From an uncultured Lachnospiraceae bacterium (GTDB lineage Bacteria; Bacillota; Clostridia; Lachnospirales; Lachnospiraceae), in NCBI GenBank assembly GCA_949948735.1, contig CATLGV010000013.1:1-64000 (forward strand): DNA of 64,000 nucleotides, in the 5' to 3' direction. The notes beneath the pieces were generated by a model. That model worked only from the letters and a program-made list of their open reading frames with translations. It searched no databases and had not been told where the DNA came from. The position numbers and the translations under genes were made by a program. Below are positions 42,282-51,404 of this stretch, piece after piece. Position 1 is the first letter of the stretch, and each line of letters opens with the position of its first letter.

Positions 42282-43078
42282 TCAAGCCGCCCCCCTTTTT
42301 CTTTTGCAAATGTACCCTTAACAGGATTACCCTGTCCCTGCGCGGGACTCTTTATCCGCAGCGCCCCCATCCCAATCGCCGTTTTAATTCCTATGCCGGA
42401 ATATTCCCCAAATCTCGCCAGCAGCTTTGCGTATTTTGCCATGGTCTCTGTCCCTGTTATTTTTATACCGATTTCTCCTTTGAACGAGGGTATCTTAATC
42501 CCCTCCATCGGAAAGAAAGCGCTTCTTAACCTGTATTGTACAATACGGCTATTATTTACCAATTGCTCCAGCGTCTCCTCGTCATACATTTCCATGTCCG
42601 AGGAGGCCGCGCTGTACTTATTCATAAGACTTTGATAGATATACCGCGTATCCGGCATAATGATATATTGGCCATTGCTTTTAAACGCGGTCGGCGTTAT
42701 AAACTCCAAATTCAAATACCGGCTGAATTGTGCCGCATAAAACTCATTCATCAGCTCCTGTCTGCTCGTCGTCCTAAGCTCTTTCGAACAAACCGTTATA
42801 TTTGCGCCGCCCTTTTCCAAAGTCATCTGACAAAAGCTTTCGTCCAGAAGCGGCAGTATTATTTTGTGATATGCCTCCAGCGTATAGGTATTTACCACCC
42901 ATTCATACGATTCTCCTGATACAATATACTGACTATACGGCTTCAATCCCTGCTGGTGCAGCTGTTGCGCGTATTCGCTGTCAAGCTGTTCCATCAAAAT
43001 CCCCTGCATATTCGACGACTGATAATAGCCAAACTCTTTTTTATTGATTTCCAGTCTCATTTTAAGCCTTGCCAGCAT
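42278..43078 (-). CDS. cas6: Cas6 CRISPR RNA endoribonuclease
   Basis: A 266-residue protein that cuts the repeat transcript to leave the 8-nt 5' tag. The C-terminal glycine-rich loop GIGIKTAIGMGALRI is the Cas6 signature, preceded by KITGTETMAKYAKLLARFGEYSG. The N-terminal half is less conserved and has no obvious catalytic His; catalytic residues in Cas6 vary. First gene of the operon, behind a consensus promoter and GGATGGAGG. Confidence 0.9.
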   Translation of the reverse strand: MLARLKMRLEINKKEFGYYQSSNMQGILMEQLDSEYAQQLHQQGLKPYSQYIVSGESYEWVVNTYTLEAYHKIILPLLDESFCQMTLEKGGANITVCSKELRTTSRQELMNEFYAAQFSRYLNLEFITPTAFKSNGQYIIMPDTRYIYQSLMNKYSAASSDMEMYDEETLEQLVNNSRIVQYRLRSAFFPMEGIKIPSFKGEIGIKITGTETMAKYAKLLARFGEYSGIGIKTAIGMGALRIKSPAQGQGNPVKGTFAKEKGGRLE

Positions 43079-43105
43079 ATAACCTCCATCCTTTCATACC
43101 TGCGC

Positions 43106-43134
43106 ATTATAGAGAGCTTCAAGCCCAAAAACAA
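43106..43134 (-). promoter_or_regulatory. Promoter of the cas6-csm operon
   Basis: On the minus strand TTGTTT (43129-43134), 17 bp, and a perfect TATAAT (43106-43111) lie about 28 bp before the cas6 ATG. This should drive cas6 through csm5 and perhaps the array. Confidence 0.75.
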
Positions 43135-43337
43135 CTATAATAATCATAGCAGACTATATTTGCTTTTTCTACATATTTCATCTATATTTTCCATAATTAT
43201 ACACGAAGGCGTATATATCGCCACGCCGCATCATATCCAAAAAAATTGCCAGCTCATCCCCTCATTTCTCCCATACGCAGTGGACCCGAGGGACTACATA
43301 TCCGCACGCACACTGTAAAAAGCGACATGCTGTAACG

Positions 43338-43380
43338 CCAAAAGGACAGCGTCGGTATGCCCCGACACTGTCCTTTTTGG
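43338..43380 (-). terminator. Terminator of the cotF-like gene
   Basis: Long stem CCAAAAGGACAG-GTCGG paired with CCGAC-CTGTCCTTTTTGG around a short loop. The A-rich left flank gives U-rich RNA on the minus strand. It separates the coat gene from the CRISPR operon. Confidence 0.8.
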
Positions 43381-43404
43381 GTAAATTCTTTTCGCCGCGC
43401 TTCC

Positions 43405-43863
43405 TTATGCCATTCCGTTGACAGTCTTGTACTTGTAGAGCATCTCCGCATGGTTCTGCTCCTCAATCTGAATATCCGCCAGCAGCTTTCTCACGTCAGA
43501 GCTGCCAAAGCGGAACACGTCGGAATTGTACTCCGAGGATACGAGCTTCTCCGTGGCAATACAGTCTGTCGCAAGGAAGCAGTCCGCCTTCTTGTCCGGC
43601 GTATCGCCCGTCTTGTCGTAAGTTGCCGCCGGATTATAATTCCTTCCGTCGCTGTCATTGCAGTTGCAGGAGGGCACCGTGCCGCCCAGCATCTGTCCCA
43701 GCGAATCGTAGTGCTGCTGCTCCTTTTGCTGCAATTCCTTAAACAAATCCTTTAAGACCGTATCCTTCGCCTCATTCGCATACTTCCCGTACTTGTCGAT
43801 GCAGGTCTGCTCCTGCGTCTGCAGGTCCTTGATTGCCGCCGTCTCTTTTTCCGTCAAAATCAT
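43405..43863 (-). CDS. CotF-like spore coat / ferritin-like protein
   Basis: A 152-residue protein. The N-terminal helix MILTEKETAAIKDLQTQEQTCIDKYGKYANEAKD and the C-terminal ATDCIATEKLVSSEYNSDVFRFGSSDVRKLLADIQIEEQNHAEMLYKY match Coat_F-type proteins with a four-helix, ferritin-like layout. Several Glu/His positions could bind metal. AGGAGGGAAAC precedes the ATG. It supports a spore-forming Clostridia host. Confidence 0.8.
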   Translation of the reverse strand: MILTEKETAAIKDLQTQEQTCIDKYGKYANEAKDTVLKDLFKELQQKEQQHYDSLGQMLGGTVPSCNCNDSDGRNYNPAATYDKTGDTPDKKADCFLATDCIATEKLVSSEYNSDVFRFGSSDVRKLLADIQIEEQNHAEMLYKYKTVNGMA

Positions 43864-43976
43864 ACTGTTTCCCTCCTGATAACATGAAGCGCGCGCAAGC
43901 CGCCCGCCTTATTTTGGTACTCGTTACCAGCATTGGATAAAACAGCGTTTTTTATACATCACGCCGGGATGCAGTC

Positions 43977-44510
43977 TTATTCCTGCAGCACGATATCAAC
44001 CTCGTACGAATCCTCAATCAGAATATACGCCGCGCCGTGGCGGATACACCGTTCCAGCATCCGCGCATTATCCCTGCGCACCGTTTCAAGCGTACACCCC
44101 TCGTCCTCACCGCGGTCTTCGATGACGCCTGCGTACCGCTTGATGCTGTCGAAATGATCGACAATATATTTATCGCTCATAACCAGACAATAGAACCGGA
44201 TTTCTTTGCGGTACTCCGCTTCAAAATCATCCGCCCATTCAAAAGGAATATAGCAGCCCTCCACAATAAGGCTCTGTCCGTTTTCAATGGCAGTCTTGAT
44301 CATTTCCCGCACCACCGGCCATAAATAGGCGGTCAGCGCCGCCTCGTCGCTCACAGGCGTAAGAAGCGTATATCCGCTGCGAATCAGTCCCATTTTCAGA
44401 TGATCTATCGAAAGATACGGATACTTGTATGTTTCAAGAAGCTTTTGCGCAAGCGCTGTCTTGCCTGTATGGGAGGCGCCCGTTATCAAAACAATCATTT
44501 TTATAACCAT
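43977..44510 (-). CDS. Small P-loop kinase (AAA/zeta-toxin-like)
   Basis: A 177-residue protein with Walker A GASHTGKTALAQKLL, then YLSIDHLKMGLIRSG and LIVEGCYIPFEW, the order seen in zeta toxin and nucleoside/phosphoglycerate kinase-like proteins. No adjacent antitoxin is seen, so a toxin role is unlikely. Substrate unknown. GGAAAGGAGC supports the start MVIKMIV. Confidence 0.75.
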   Translation of the reverse strand: MVIKMIVLITGASHTGKTALAQKLLETYKYPYLSIDHLKMGLIRSGYTLLTPVSDEAALTAYLWPVVREMIKTAIENGQSLIVEGCYIPFEWADDFEAEYRKEIRFYCLVMSDKYIVDHFDSIKRYAGVIEDRGEDEGCTLETVRRDNARMLERCIRHGAAYILIEDSYEVDIVLQE

Positions 44511-44542
44511 GCTCCTTTCCTGACACGCTCCGACAGCATGCT

Positions 44543-45160
44543 TTACAGAGCTGCCTTCTCAAAATCGGACGCCGGATGCTTGCACAGCGGACAAACAAAA
44601 TCCGCGGGAAGCTCCTCGCCCTCGTAAACGTAACCGCAGACCGTACAGCGCCATACCGTTTTTCCTCCGGCAGTCTCCTGCGCGGGCTTAGGCTTGATTG
44701 AAGACTGATAATACGCGTATGTGGCGGAGGGCGCTCCCGACAAAACCTCCATATCATCCACAGCGGCAATAAACATCGTATGACTCCCTAAATCGACTGT
44801 CTGCTCCACCGTCGCGCTGATATAGCCGTTTGTCCCCGCCGTGACGTAGTACAGGCCGTTGGCGCTGCGCTCACAGTCCTTATAACCGGAAAACTTATCC
44901 ACGTCGCGCCCCGACTGAAAACCGAAATGCCGGAACACTTCAAAGCCGGCCTCCTCGCTGAGAATGGATATGTTGAACCTGCCGCTTGACTGCACCAGAT
45001 CATGCGTAAGGTTCGCCTTATTAACCGTGATGCTGATGCGGTTAGGCTCCCCTGTTACCTGCCCCGCCGTGTTGATGATACACCCGCTGTCTCTTCCCTC
45101 AAACGCAGCTGTGAGCACGAACAGCCCGTATGTGAGCTTGTACATCGTTTTCTTGTCCAT
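44543..45160 (-). CDS. hrb: High-molecular-weight rubredoxin (flavin reductase-rubredoxin fusion)
   Basis: A 205-residue electron carrier. Residues 1-150 are a flavin reductase-like FMN-binding domain (KLTYGLFVLTAAFEGRDSGCIINTAGQVT, NRISITVNKANLTHDL). After a Pro/Lys linker comes a rubredoxin domain with paired Cys motifs WRCTVCGYVYEG and DFVCPLCKHPASDFE. In Moorella, Hrb passes electrons from NADH to the flavoprotein FprA in oxygen and NO detoxification; the same role is likely here. No fprA is adjacent. GAAAGGAGG precedes the start. Confidence 0.92.
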   Translation of the reverse strand: MDKKTMYKLTYGLFVLTAAFEGRDSGCIINTAGQVTGEPNRISITVNKANLTHDLVQSSGRFNISILSEEAGFEVFRHFGFQSGRDVDKFSGYKDCERSANGLYYVTAGTNGYISATVEQTVDLGSHTMFIAAVDDMEVLSGAPSATYAYYQSSIKPKPAQETAGGKTVWRCTVCGYVYEGEELPADFVCPLCKHPASDFEKAAL

Positions 45161-45199
45161 TACAGACGCCTCCTTTCAAGCATTTATGCCAAACACCGT

Positions 45200-46276
45200 T
45201 TAATTCTGATTCATTTTCGCAAGCTTTGCCGCCTGGTCGGCCGCGATACAGGCGTCGATAATCTCCTGTATATCCCCGTTCATCACCTTATCCAGCTTAT
45301 ACAGCGTCAGGTTGATTCGGTGGTCGGTCACGCGCCCCTGCGGGAAATTGTAGGTTCGTATCTTCTCGGAACGGTCTCCCGTACCAATCTGGCTGCGCCG
45401 CATTTCCGCCTCCGCGTCGTGGCGCTGCTGCTGCTCCATGTCGTACAGCTTAGCCCGCAGCAGCGCGAAAGCCTTGGCCTTATTCTGCAGCTGCGATTTC
45501 TCCGTCTGGCTGTACACCACGATTCCCGTCGGATAATGCGTCAGGCGCACTGCGGAATCCGTCGTGTTGACGCACTGCCCGCCGTTGCCCGACGCGCGCA
45601 TAACGTCAATACGGATATCCTTATCCTCGATGACAATATCAATATCGTCGTCTACCTCCGGCATCACCGCCACGCTGATAGTGGAGGTGTGTATCCGTCC
45701 GCCCGACTCCGTCTCCGGCACGCGCTGTACACGGTGTACGCCGGATTCATATTTCATAACGGAATACGCCCCCTGTCCCGAAATCGTAAACGTAACGCTT
45801 TTCATGCCGCCGATGCCGATTTCCTCGCATTCCGCAAGCTCCACCCTCCACCGTCTGCCCTCCGCGTAATGCACATACATCCGGTAAATCTCCGCCGCAA
45901 ACAGCGCGGCCTCATCGCCGCCCGCACCCGCGCGAATCTCCACAATAACGTTCTTATCGTCGTTGGGATCCTTGGGCAGCAGCAAGATTTTCAGCTCCGT
46001 CTCCAGCTCCTCGATGCGCTTCTTTGCATCGCCAAGCTCTTCCTTGAGCATCTCCCGCATTTCCTCGTCGTTCTCCGCCTCCAAAAGCGCCAGCGAATCC
46101 GAGACGGTCTCATTGCATTTCTTATACTCCTTATATGCCTCGACAAGCGGCGTCAAATCGCTCTGCTCCTTCATTAATGCCCGAAATCTCGCCTGATTCT
46201 CCGTCACCGTCGGCTCGTTGAGCTCGTTCATAATTTCCTCAAAACGGGCAATCAAATCCTCTAATCTGTCAAACAT
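45200..46276 (-). CDS. prfA: Peptide chain release factor 1
   Basis: A 358-residue factor that ends translation at UAA and UAG. The catalytic GGQ is in [42 protein letters not shown] is the RF1 type of domain 2 sequence. GGQ is followed by Cys where many RF1 proteins have His. It follows prmC, the enzyme that methylates this Gln, in the standard order. GGAGGATTGAA precedes the ATG. Confidence 0.97.
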   Translation of the reverse strand: MFDRLEDLIARFEEIMNELNEPTVTENQARFRALMKEQSDLTPLVEAYKEYKKCNETVSDSLALLEAENDEEMREMLKEELGDAKKRIEELETELKILLLPKDPNDDKNVIVEIRAGAGGDEAALFAAEIYRMYVHYAEGRRWRVELAECEEIGIGGMKSVTFTISGQGAYSVMKYESGVHRVQRVPETESGGRIHTSTISVAVMPEVDDDIDIVIEDKDIRIDVMRASGNGGQCVNTTDSAVRLTHYPTGIVVYSQTEKSQLQNKAKAFALLRAKLYDMEQQQRHDAEAEMRRSQIGTGDRSEKIRTYNFPQGRVTDHRINLTLYKLDKVMNGDIQEIIDACIAADQAAKLAKMNQN

Positions 46277-46330
46277 TTCAATCCTCCAAATCTAATCCCT
46301 GCTTCCATATCCCGCGGCCCCGTCCGCCGC

Positions 46331-47194
46331 TTACCCCGCGCTGCGCGCCATCGCAATCCGGTCAAGGCCTGCATAGTCCTGCACAATCGCGGCATCCGCA
46401 AATCCGCTCTCCTCCAATAAAGCACACACCGCATTGCCCTGATTGCAGCCGATTTCAAAAAAGATCCACCCGCCTTTGCGCATATAATCCCCGGCCTGTT
46501 TCAGAATCGCGCGGTAAAAGAACAATCCGTCCTCTCTGCCGTCCAGGGCCTGCAGCGGTTCATACGCCCGCACCTCGGGCATCAGCGTCCCGATAACTGC
46601 CGTCTCAATATACGGCGGATTCGAAATAATTATGTCAAAAAGCCTGTCCTCCTCCGCCGCACCGGAGAAATATTCCTCCAGCGGCGCAAACAGATCTCCC
46701 TCCAGAAATGCAGCCTCCAGCCCAAGCCGTGCGGCATTTTCCTTTGCCACCGCCAGCGCGCCCGGCGAAATATCAATCCCAACGCCCGTACAGCGGTTGC
46801 TGTAACGCAGCAGGCTCAGCAGAATACATCCGGAGCCGGTGCACAAATCAAGAATCCGCATACCGTCGCTCAGATAGCGCATCGCCTCCTCCACAAGCAC
46901 CTCCGTGTCCTGCCTGGGTATCAGCGTATGCGCGTTCACCCGGAAGGAAAGCCCCATAAATTCCTGTTCTCCCGTAATATACTGCAGCGGCATGCGTGCG
47001 GCGCGCCGCGCGATAACCTCACGGTAAAACTGCTCCTCCAGACTGCTGCGCTCGCCGTCCCCATATAGCAGAAGCGTATTCCGGTCCGTATGGCAGATAT
47101 ACTCCAGAAGAAGCCGCGCATCCAGCCCGGCCTCGGCAATCCCCGCCTGCGCCAGCGCCTGCGCGCCAAATTCATACAACTGCCGGTATGTCAT
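46331..47194 (-). CDS. prmC: Release factor N5-glutamine methyltransferase
   Basis: A 287-residue SAM-dependent enzyme that methylates the GGQ glutamine of release factors. The SAM loop is RILDLCTGSGCILLSLL and the glutamine-binding motif is IIISNPPYIE. The N-terminal helical domain (YRQLYEFGAQALAQAGI...DARLLLEYI) is typical. It lies 54 bp upstream of prfA. Confidence 0.95.
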   Translation of the reverse strand: MTYRQLYEFGAQALAQAGIAEAGLDARLLLEYICHTDRNTLLLYGDGERSSLEEQFYREVIARRAARMPLQYITGEQEFMGLSFRVNAHTLIPRQDTEVLVEEAMRYLSDGMRILDLCTGSGCILLSLLRYSNRCTGVGIDISPGALAVAKENAARLGLEAAFLEGDLFAPLEEYFSGAAEEDRLFDIIISNPPYIETAVIGTLMPEVRAYEPLQALDGREDGLFFYRAILKQAGDYMRKGGWIFFEIGCNQGNAVCALLEESGFADAAIVQDYAGLDRIAMARSAG

Positions 47195-47239
47195 AAAAAT
47201 CTCCCATTCTTACCAAAATCTGCATATTTGCGGCTGCTC

Positions 47240-48208
47240 TCAGCTTAGCCAGGAATCGTTTATCTCATAGCCAAAGGTCTCCGCCAGATAAGCCTTCCAG
47301 TCAAAGACCGCTTCCACGGAGGCAATCGCGACCCTGACCATCTCCTCGTCCGGCTCTCTGGTCGTAAGCCGCTGCATCAGCATGCCCGGCGCGGAAATAA
47401 TCCGGACAAAAAGATTGTCGCTTCTCCCCGCAAGCCGGATAATCTCATATGAAATCCCCGCTATCACCGGTATCAGGGCAACGCGCAGCAAAAGCTTCAC
47501 CGCAAAATTGTCCACGCGGATAAAAAAGAACACAATCACACTCACCAGAACCACAAACAGCAGGAAGCTTGTCCCGCAGCGCTTGTGCTGTCTCGAGCTT
47601 CGCATCACGTCCTTCACCGTCAGCGGCCTCCCCCGCTCGATACAGTTGATGCACTTATGCTCCGCCCCATGGTACATATAAAGCCGCCGGATATCCTTCA
47701 TCAGCGAAATCGCCGCAATATACCCGATAAAAATCGCAATGCGCACAACGCCCTCCAGAATAGCAATCAGGCTGTCGTTCCGGATATAGCCCGCCAGCAA
47801 ATCCGAGACCAGAAACGGCAGCAGCATAAATAATGAAACCGCAATTATAACCGAAATCGCAACCGTCAGCCCCATCATAATATCATCCGCCTTGCTGCCA
47901 AGCGCCTTTTCCAGCCGCCCGCCGCCCGCCGCCGGATCCTCTTCCTCCTCATAAAAGGAAGCCGAATGCATGGTAACCCGCATACCGAGCACCAGCGAAT
48001 CCGCAAATGCAAAAATGCCCCTGATAAAAGGGACCTTCGTTATCCTGTATTGACTGCATATCCCCTTGTATTCCTCGACCTGTACATCGATCTCCCCGTC
48101 GGGCTTCCTTACCGCCACGGCGTATCTGTCGTTATTTTTCATCATAACGCCTTCCAGCACCGCCTGTCCGCCGATGCCGGAGTACACAGCCTTCCTTCTC
48201 TTCGCCAT
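47240..48208 (-). CDS. DUF1385 membrane protein
   Basis: About 322 residues. KAVYSGIGGQAVLEGVMMKNNDRYAVAVRKPDGEI is the DUF1385 signature. Several membrane segments follow (IMMGLTVAISVIIAVSLFMLLPFLVSDLL), then the conserved YHGAEHKCINCIERG...RCGTSFLLFV. Its function is not firmly known, though the gene is nearly always between rpmE and prmC in Clostridia. The ATG at 48208 follows GGAGG and is preferred over the ORF-track start at 48256. Confidence 0.9.
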   Translation of the reverse strand: MAKRRKAVYSGIGGQAVLEGVMMKNNDRYAVAVRKPDGEIDVQVEEYKGICSQYRITKVPFIRGIFAFADSLVLGMRVTMHSASFYEEEEDPAAGGGRLEKALGSKADDIMMGLTVAISVIIAVSLFMLLPFLVSDLLAGYIRNDSLIAILEGVVRIAIFIGYIAAISLMKDIRRLYMYHGAEHKCINCIERGRPLTVKDVMRSSRQHKRCGTSFLLFVVLVSVIVFFFIRVDNFAVKLLLRVALIPVIAGISYEIIRLAGRSDNLFVRIISAPGMLMQRLTTREPDEEMVRVAIASVEAVFDWKAYLAETFGYEINDSWLS

Positions 48209-48270
48209 ACCGAACCTCCACTTCGGTGAATCTGCTCCACCTGCAAGCTGCCGCAATCTCCCATCGTATG

Positions 48271-48305
48271 AAAAAACAGGTTGAGATAAATATTTACCTC
48301 AACCC
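48271..48305 (-). terminator. Terminator of rpmE
   Basis: GGGTTGAGGTAAA and TTTATCTCAACC pair on the minus strand, followed by TGTTTTTT. It lies 14 bp after the rpmE stop. Confidence 0.8.
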
Positions 48306-48318
48306 TTTTCAACGCTGC

Positions 48319-48525
48319 TTATTTGCTTTCTACGCCGTACTTCTTATTGAACTTATCAATACGTCCACGAGCTGCCGCCGTCTTCTGCTGTCCCGTATAG
48401 AATGAATGGCATTTGGAACAAACTTCCACGTGGATTTCAGGCTTTGTCGAACCCGTTACAAATGTGTTCCCGCAGTTGCAGGTAACGTTTGCCTGGTAGT
48501 AATTCGGATGTATTCCTTCTCTCAT
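48319..48525 (-). CDS. rpmE: 50S ribosomal protein L31 (zinc form)
   Basis: 68 residues: [26 protein letters not shown], then [13 protein letters not shown]. The Cys pairs mark the zinc-binding type, the version replaced by the Cys-less paralog under zinc limitation. The ORF track adds 13 residues; ATG 48525 has GAGAGGTGAGAACG and fits the family start. Confidence 0.97.
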   Translation of the reverse strand: MREGIHPNYYQANVTCNCGNTFVTGSTKPEIHVEVCSKCHSFYTGQQKTAAARGRIDKFNKKYGVESK

Positions 48526-48588
48526 CGTTCTCACCTCTCTATAATAAAATATCTGGTTAATCATTATGTTTACACAAACAGCTTACTT

Positions 48589-48617
48589 AGCATATCATAA
48601 AAATACCCTCTACGCAA
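48589..48617 (-). promoter_or_regulatory. Promoter of rpmE
   Basis: TTGCGT (48612-48617), 17 bp, TATGCT (48589-48594) with an extended TGA upstream of the -10. It lies about 63 bp before the start, in the gap after rho. Confidence 0.6.
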
Positions 48618-48666
48618 GTCCTTTTTCACGCTTTCTTGCAGAAATTTCGTTTTCAGCGGAATTTAT

Positions 48667-50022
48667 TTAAAGAAACTTCATTTTCTTAATGGTCGCTACA
48701 AATTCGTTATTGTCCCGGGTGCGTGCAAAAATATCCAGTATCTTGTCCACAGCCTCCTCCGGCTTCATTCCGTTGAGCGCCTTGCGCATAATGTTCATCG
48801 CCTCCAGCTCATCGCCGCTCAGCAGCAAATCCTCGCGGCGCGTTCCGGACTTGGGAATGTCTATCGCCGGGAACACTCTTTTCTCCGAAAGCTTTCTGTC
48901 CAGCACCATCTCCATATTGCCCGTGCCCTTAAATTCCTCGTACACCACATCGTCCATCTTGGAACCGGTCTCAACAAGCGCGGTCGCCAGAATGGTAAGG
49001 CTGCCGCCCTCCCGCATGTTTCTCGCCGCACCGAAAAACCGCTTGGGCATATGCAGCGCCGCCGGATCCAGACCGCCGGAGAGCGTCCTGCCGCTGGGCG
49101 GAACGGTGAGGTTATATGCCCGCGTCAGACGCGTAATGCTGTCCAGCAGAATACAGACATCACGTTTATGCTCTACCAGACGCTTTGCCCGCTCAATCAC
49201 CATCTCGGACACCCGCTTATGATGATCCGGAAGCTCGTCGAAGGTAGAATAAATCACCTCGACATTCGGCCCCTCAATCGCCTCCCGGATATCCGTGACC
49301 TCCTCCGGACGCTCGTCAATCAGCAGAATGATCATATGCATATTCGGCGCAGTCTTCAGGATGGACTTTGCGACCTCTTTTAATAAGGTAGTCTTTCCGG
49401 CCTTGGGCGGCGATACGATCATCCCGCGCTGTCCCTTTCCCACAGGGCTCATCAAGTCCATAATGCGCATTGCCACACTGGCGCGCGGCGTCTCAAGCCG
49501 AATCCGCTCGTTGGGGAAAATCGGTGTCATATCTTCGAAATTGGTCCGCCTGACCGCAAGCTCCGGCGGATACCCGTTGATCTTTTTCACATAAAGAAGC
49601 GCGCTGAACTTCTCATTCTGCGTCTTGACGCGCGTATTACCCTCGATAATATCGCCTGTCTTGAGATTGAAACGACGAATCTGGCTGGGCGCCACATACA
49701 CGTCGTTCTCGCCCGGCAGATAATTCTCACAGCGGATAAATCCGAAGCCGTCCGCCATAACCTCGAGAATGCCGTTTGCCGCAACGCCGCTGTCAAGCTC
49801 CGCCGGGAACTTCTCCTCCGGCTTCTCCGTTCTGGGCTCTCTGGGGCCGCGCAGTACGGGCTTGGGCTCCACGTCCTTTCCCGCCGCCTTGTCCTTCTCA
49901 TCCTCGGCAAGCATCAGCTCTATCAAATCGGCCTTCTTCAAGCCGGTAACTGCCTTCAGGCCGCGGGACTTGGCGATCTCCCTCAGATCCGCAAGCGCAA
50001 GAGACTCGTATTTTTCTCTCAT
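48667..50022 (-). CDS. rho: Transcription termination factor Rho
   Basis: About 451 residues. The N-terminal SAP-like helices (ALADLREIAKSRGLKAVTGLKKADLIELML) are followed by a short charged insert, the cold-shock RNA-binding domain (EVMADGFGFIRCENYLPGENDVYV) and the ATPase core with Walker A SPPKAGKTTLLKEVA, Walker B VCILLDSITRLTRAYN, the Q loop GRTLSGGLDPAALHMPKRFFGAAR and the C-terminal TRRED region. The ATG at 50022 follows GTGGAGGAAAAT and is preferred over 50034. Confidence 0.97.
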   Translation of the reverse strand: MREKYESLALADLREIAKSRGLKAVTGLKKADLIELMLAEDEKDKAAGKDVEPKPVLRGPREPRTEKPEEKFPAELDSGVAANGILEVMADGFGFIRCENYLPGENDVYVAPSQIRRFNLKTGDIIEGNTRVKTQNEKFSALLYVKKINGYPPELAVRRTNFEDMTPIFPNERIRLETPRASVAMRIMDLMSPVGKGQRGMIVSPPKAGKTTLLKEVAKSILKTAPNMHMIILLIDERPEEVTDIREAIEGPNVEVIYSTFDELPDHHKRVSEMVIERAKRLVEHKRDVCILLDSITRLTRAYNLTVPPSGRTLSGGLDPAALHMPKRFFGAARNMREGGSLTILATALVETGSKMDDVVYEEFKGTGNMEMVLDRKLSEKRVFPAIDIPKSGTRREDLLLSGDELEAMNIMRKALNGMKPEEAVDKILDIFARTRDNNEFVATIKKMKFL

Positions 50023-50109
50023 ATTTTCCTCCACAAAGCTTTTTATTTAATCGGTAAATTACCCTCAACCAGCAAGGTAAGATCATAAAATGATGCGTTC
50101 TTATAAGAT

Positions 50110-50138
50110 GCAGTAGAATGTACTGCAAAGCTATTATA
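50110..50138 (-). promoter_or_regulatory. rho promoter -10 and leader hairpin
   Basis: A perfect TATAAT (50133-50138) with only a weak -35 is followed at once by the inverted repeat GCAGTA-CATTC-TACTGC (50110-50126). The hairpin would sit at the very 5' end of the rho mRNA. An operator or a stability stem-loop are both possible. Confidence 0.5.
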
Positions 50139-50171
50139 ACTCATTTTTCTGAAAATAGAAAGAAGAATTTA

Positions 50172-50200
50172 TTGCGAATTAAAAATAAATAGACTATGAT
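50172..50200 (+). promoter_or_regulatory. Promoter of the malic enzyme operon
   Basis: TTGCGA (50172-50177), 17 bp, TATGAT (50195-50200) on the plus strand, about 48 bp before the malic enzyme ATG. It is divergent from rho. Confidence 0.65.
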
Positions 50201-50248
50201 AGTGTGAAGAGAGCTTTCAATGCAGCAGCGCAGAAATGGGGGAAAATT

Positions 50249-51403
50249 ATGACTATTCAGGAAAAAGCATTAGCATTACATAAGGAATGGAACGGAAAGC
50301 TTGAGACCGTATCCAAAAGCCCGGTAAAGTCCCGCGAGGATTTGTCGCTTGCCTATACGCCCGGCGTGGCGGAGCCCTGCCGGGTTATCGCGGAGAATAA
50401 AGAGGCGGCCTACCAATACACCATGAAGGCCAACACCGTCGCCGTAATATCCGACGGAAGCGCGGTTCTGGGCCTTGGCAATATCGGCCCCTACGCGGCC
50501 ATGCCCGTCATGGAAGGAAAGGCCGTATTGTTCAAGGAATTTGGCGGCGTCAACGCGGTTCCGATTTGTCTGGATACGCAGGACACCGAGGAAATTATCA
50601 AGGCCGTAACATGGCTTGCCCCTGCCTACGGCGGCATCAATCTCGAGGACATCAGCGCGCCGCGCTGCTTCGAAATCGAGGAGCGGCTCAAGGCCGCGCT
50701 GGATATTCCCGTTTTCCATGACGACCAGCACGGCACCGCCATCGTGGTGCTCGCCGGCATCATCAACGCGCTCAAGGTAGTCGGCAAGGAAAAGGAAAAC
50801 TGCAAGGTCATTGTCAACGGCGCGGGCAGCGCAGGCATCGCCATCACAAAGCTGCTGCTCACCTACGGCTTTGTAAACGTTATCCTGTGCGACAAGGTCG
50901 GCATCGTATCCACCTCCACCGAAGGGCTGAACTGGATGCAGGAAAAGATGGCAGGGATTACCAATCCGAATCAGGAAACCGGTACGCTCGCGGACGCGTT
51001 AAAGGGCGCGGACATTTTCGTAGGCGTCTCCGCGCCTAATATCGTAACCCCCGAAATGGTATCCTCTATGGCAAAGGATGCGATTCTGTTCGCGATGGCA
51101 AATCCCGTTCCGGAAATTATGCCTGACGTCGCAAAAGCCGCCGGCGCGCGGATTGTCGGCACGGGCCGCAGTGATTTCCCGAATCAGGTGAACAATGTTG
51201 TCGCCTTCCCGGGTATCTTTAAAGGCGCCCTGGAGGGCCGCGCGACACAGATTACGGAGGAGATGAAGCTTGCCGCCGCAAACGCGATTGCGGGTCTGGT
51301 TCCCGCGGACAAGCTCAGCGAGGACAACATTATGCCGGAAGCGTTTGACCCGAGAGTGGCCGAGCTTGTCGCCGAGGCTGTAAAGTCCCATATCCACAGA
51401 TAA
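50249..51403 (+). CDS. NAD(P)-dependent malic enzyme
   Basis: 384 residues; decarboxylates malate to pyruvate with NAD(P) reduction. SLAYTPGVAEPCRVI, SDGSAVLGLGNIGPYAAMPVMEGKAVLFKEFGGV, FHDDQHGTAIVVLAGI (metal-site Asp pair) and the Rossmann motif VNGAGSAGIAITKLL are all diagnostic of the short bacterial type. The first ORF-track Met at 50204 has no site; ATG 50249 (MTIQEKALALH) follows GGGGGAAAA. The radical SAM gene starts one base after its stop. Confidence 0.96.
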   Translation: MTIQEKALALHKEWNGKLETVSKSPVKSREDLSLAYTPGVAEPCRVIAENKEAAYQYTMKANTVAVISDGSAVLGLGNIGPYAAMPVMEGKAVLFKEFGGVNAVPICLDTQDTEEIIKAVTWLAPAYGGINLEDISAPRCFEIEERLKAALDIPVFHDDQHGTAIVVLAGIINALKVVGKEKENCKVIVNGAGSAGIAITKLLLTYGFVNVILCDKVGIVSTSTEGLNWMQEKMAGITNPNQETGTLADALKGADIFVGVSAPNIVTPEMVSSMAKDAILFAMANPVPEIMPDVAKAAGARIVGTGRSDFPNQVNNVVAFPGIFKGALEGRATQITEEMKLAAANAIAGLVPADKLSEDNIMPEAFDPRVAELVAEAVKSHIHR

Positions 51404-51404
51404 A

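Larger units (their letters stand above)
43079..43404. other. 326-bp gap between cas6 and cotF: promoter, AT-rich DNA, terminator
   Basis: Besides the cas6 promoter (43106-43134) and the cotF terminator (43338-43380), the middle (43140-43330) is AT-rich and then GC-mixed. No supported ORF, repeat or fossil CRISPR unit was seen. Confidence 0.7.

Noticed and set aside
43977-44510. Zeta-type toxin of a toxin-antitoxin pair
   Set aside because: The P-loop fold is similar, but no small antitoxin gene overlaps or adjoins it.
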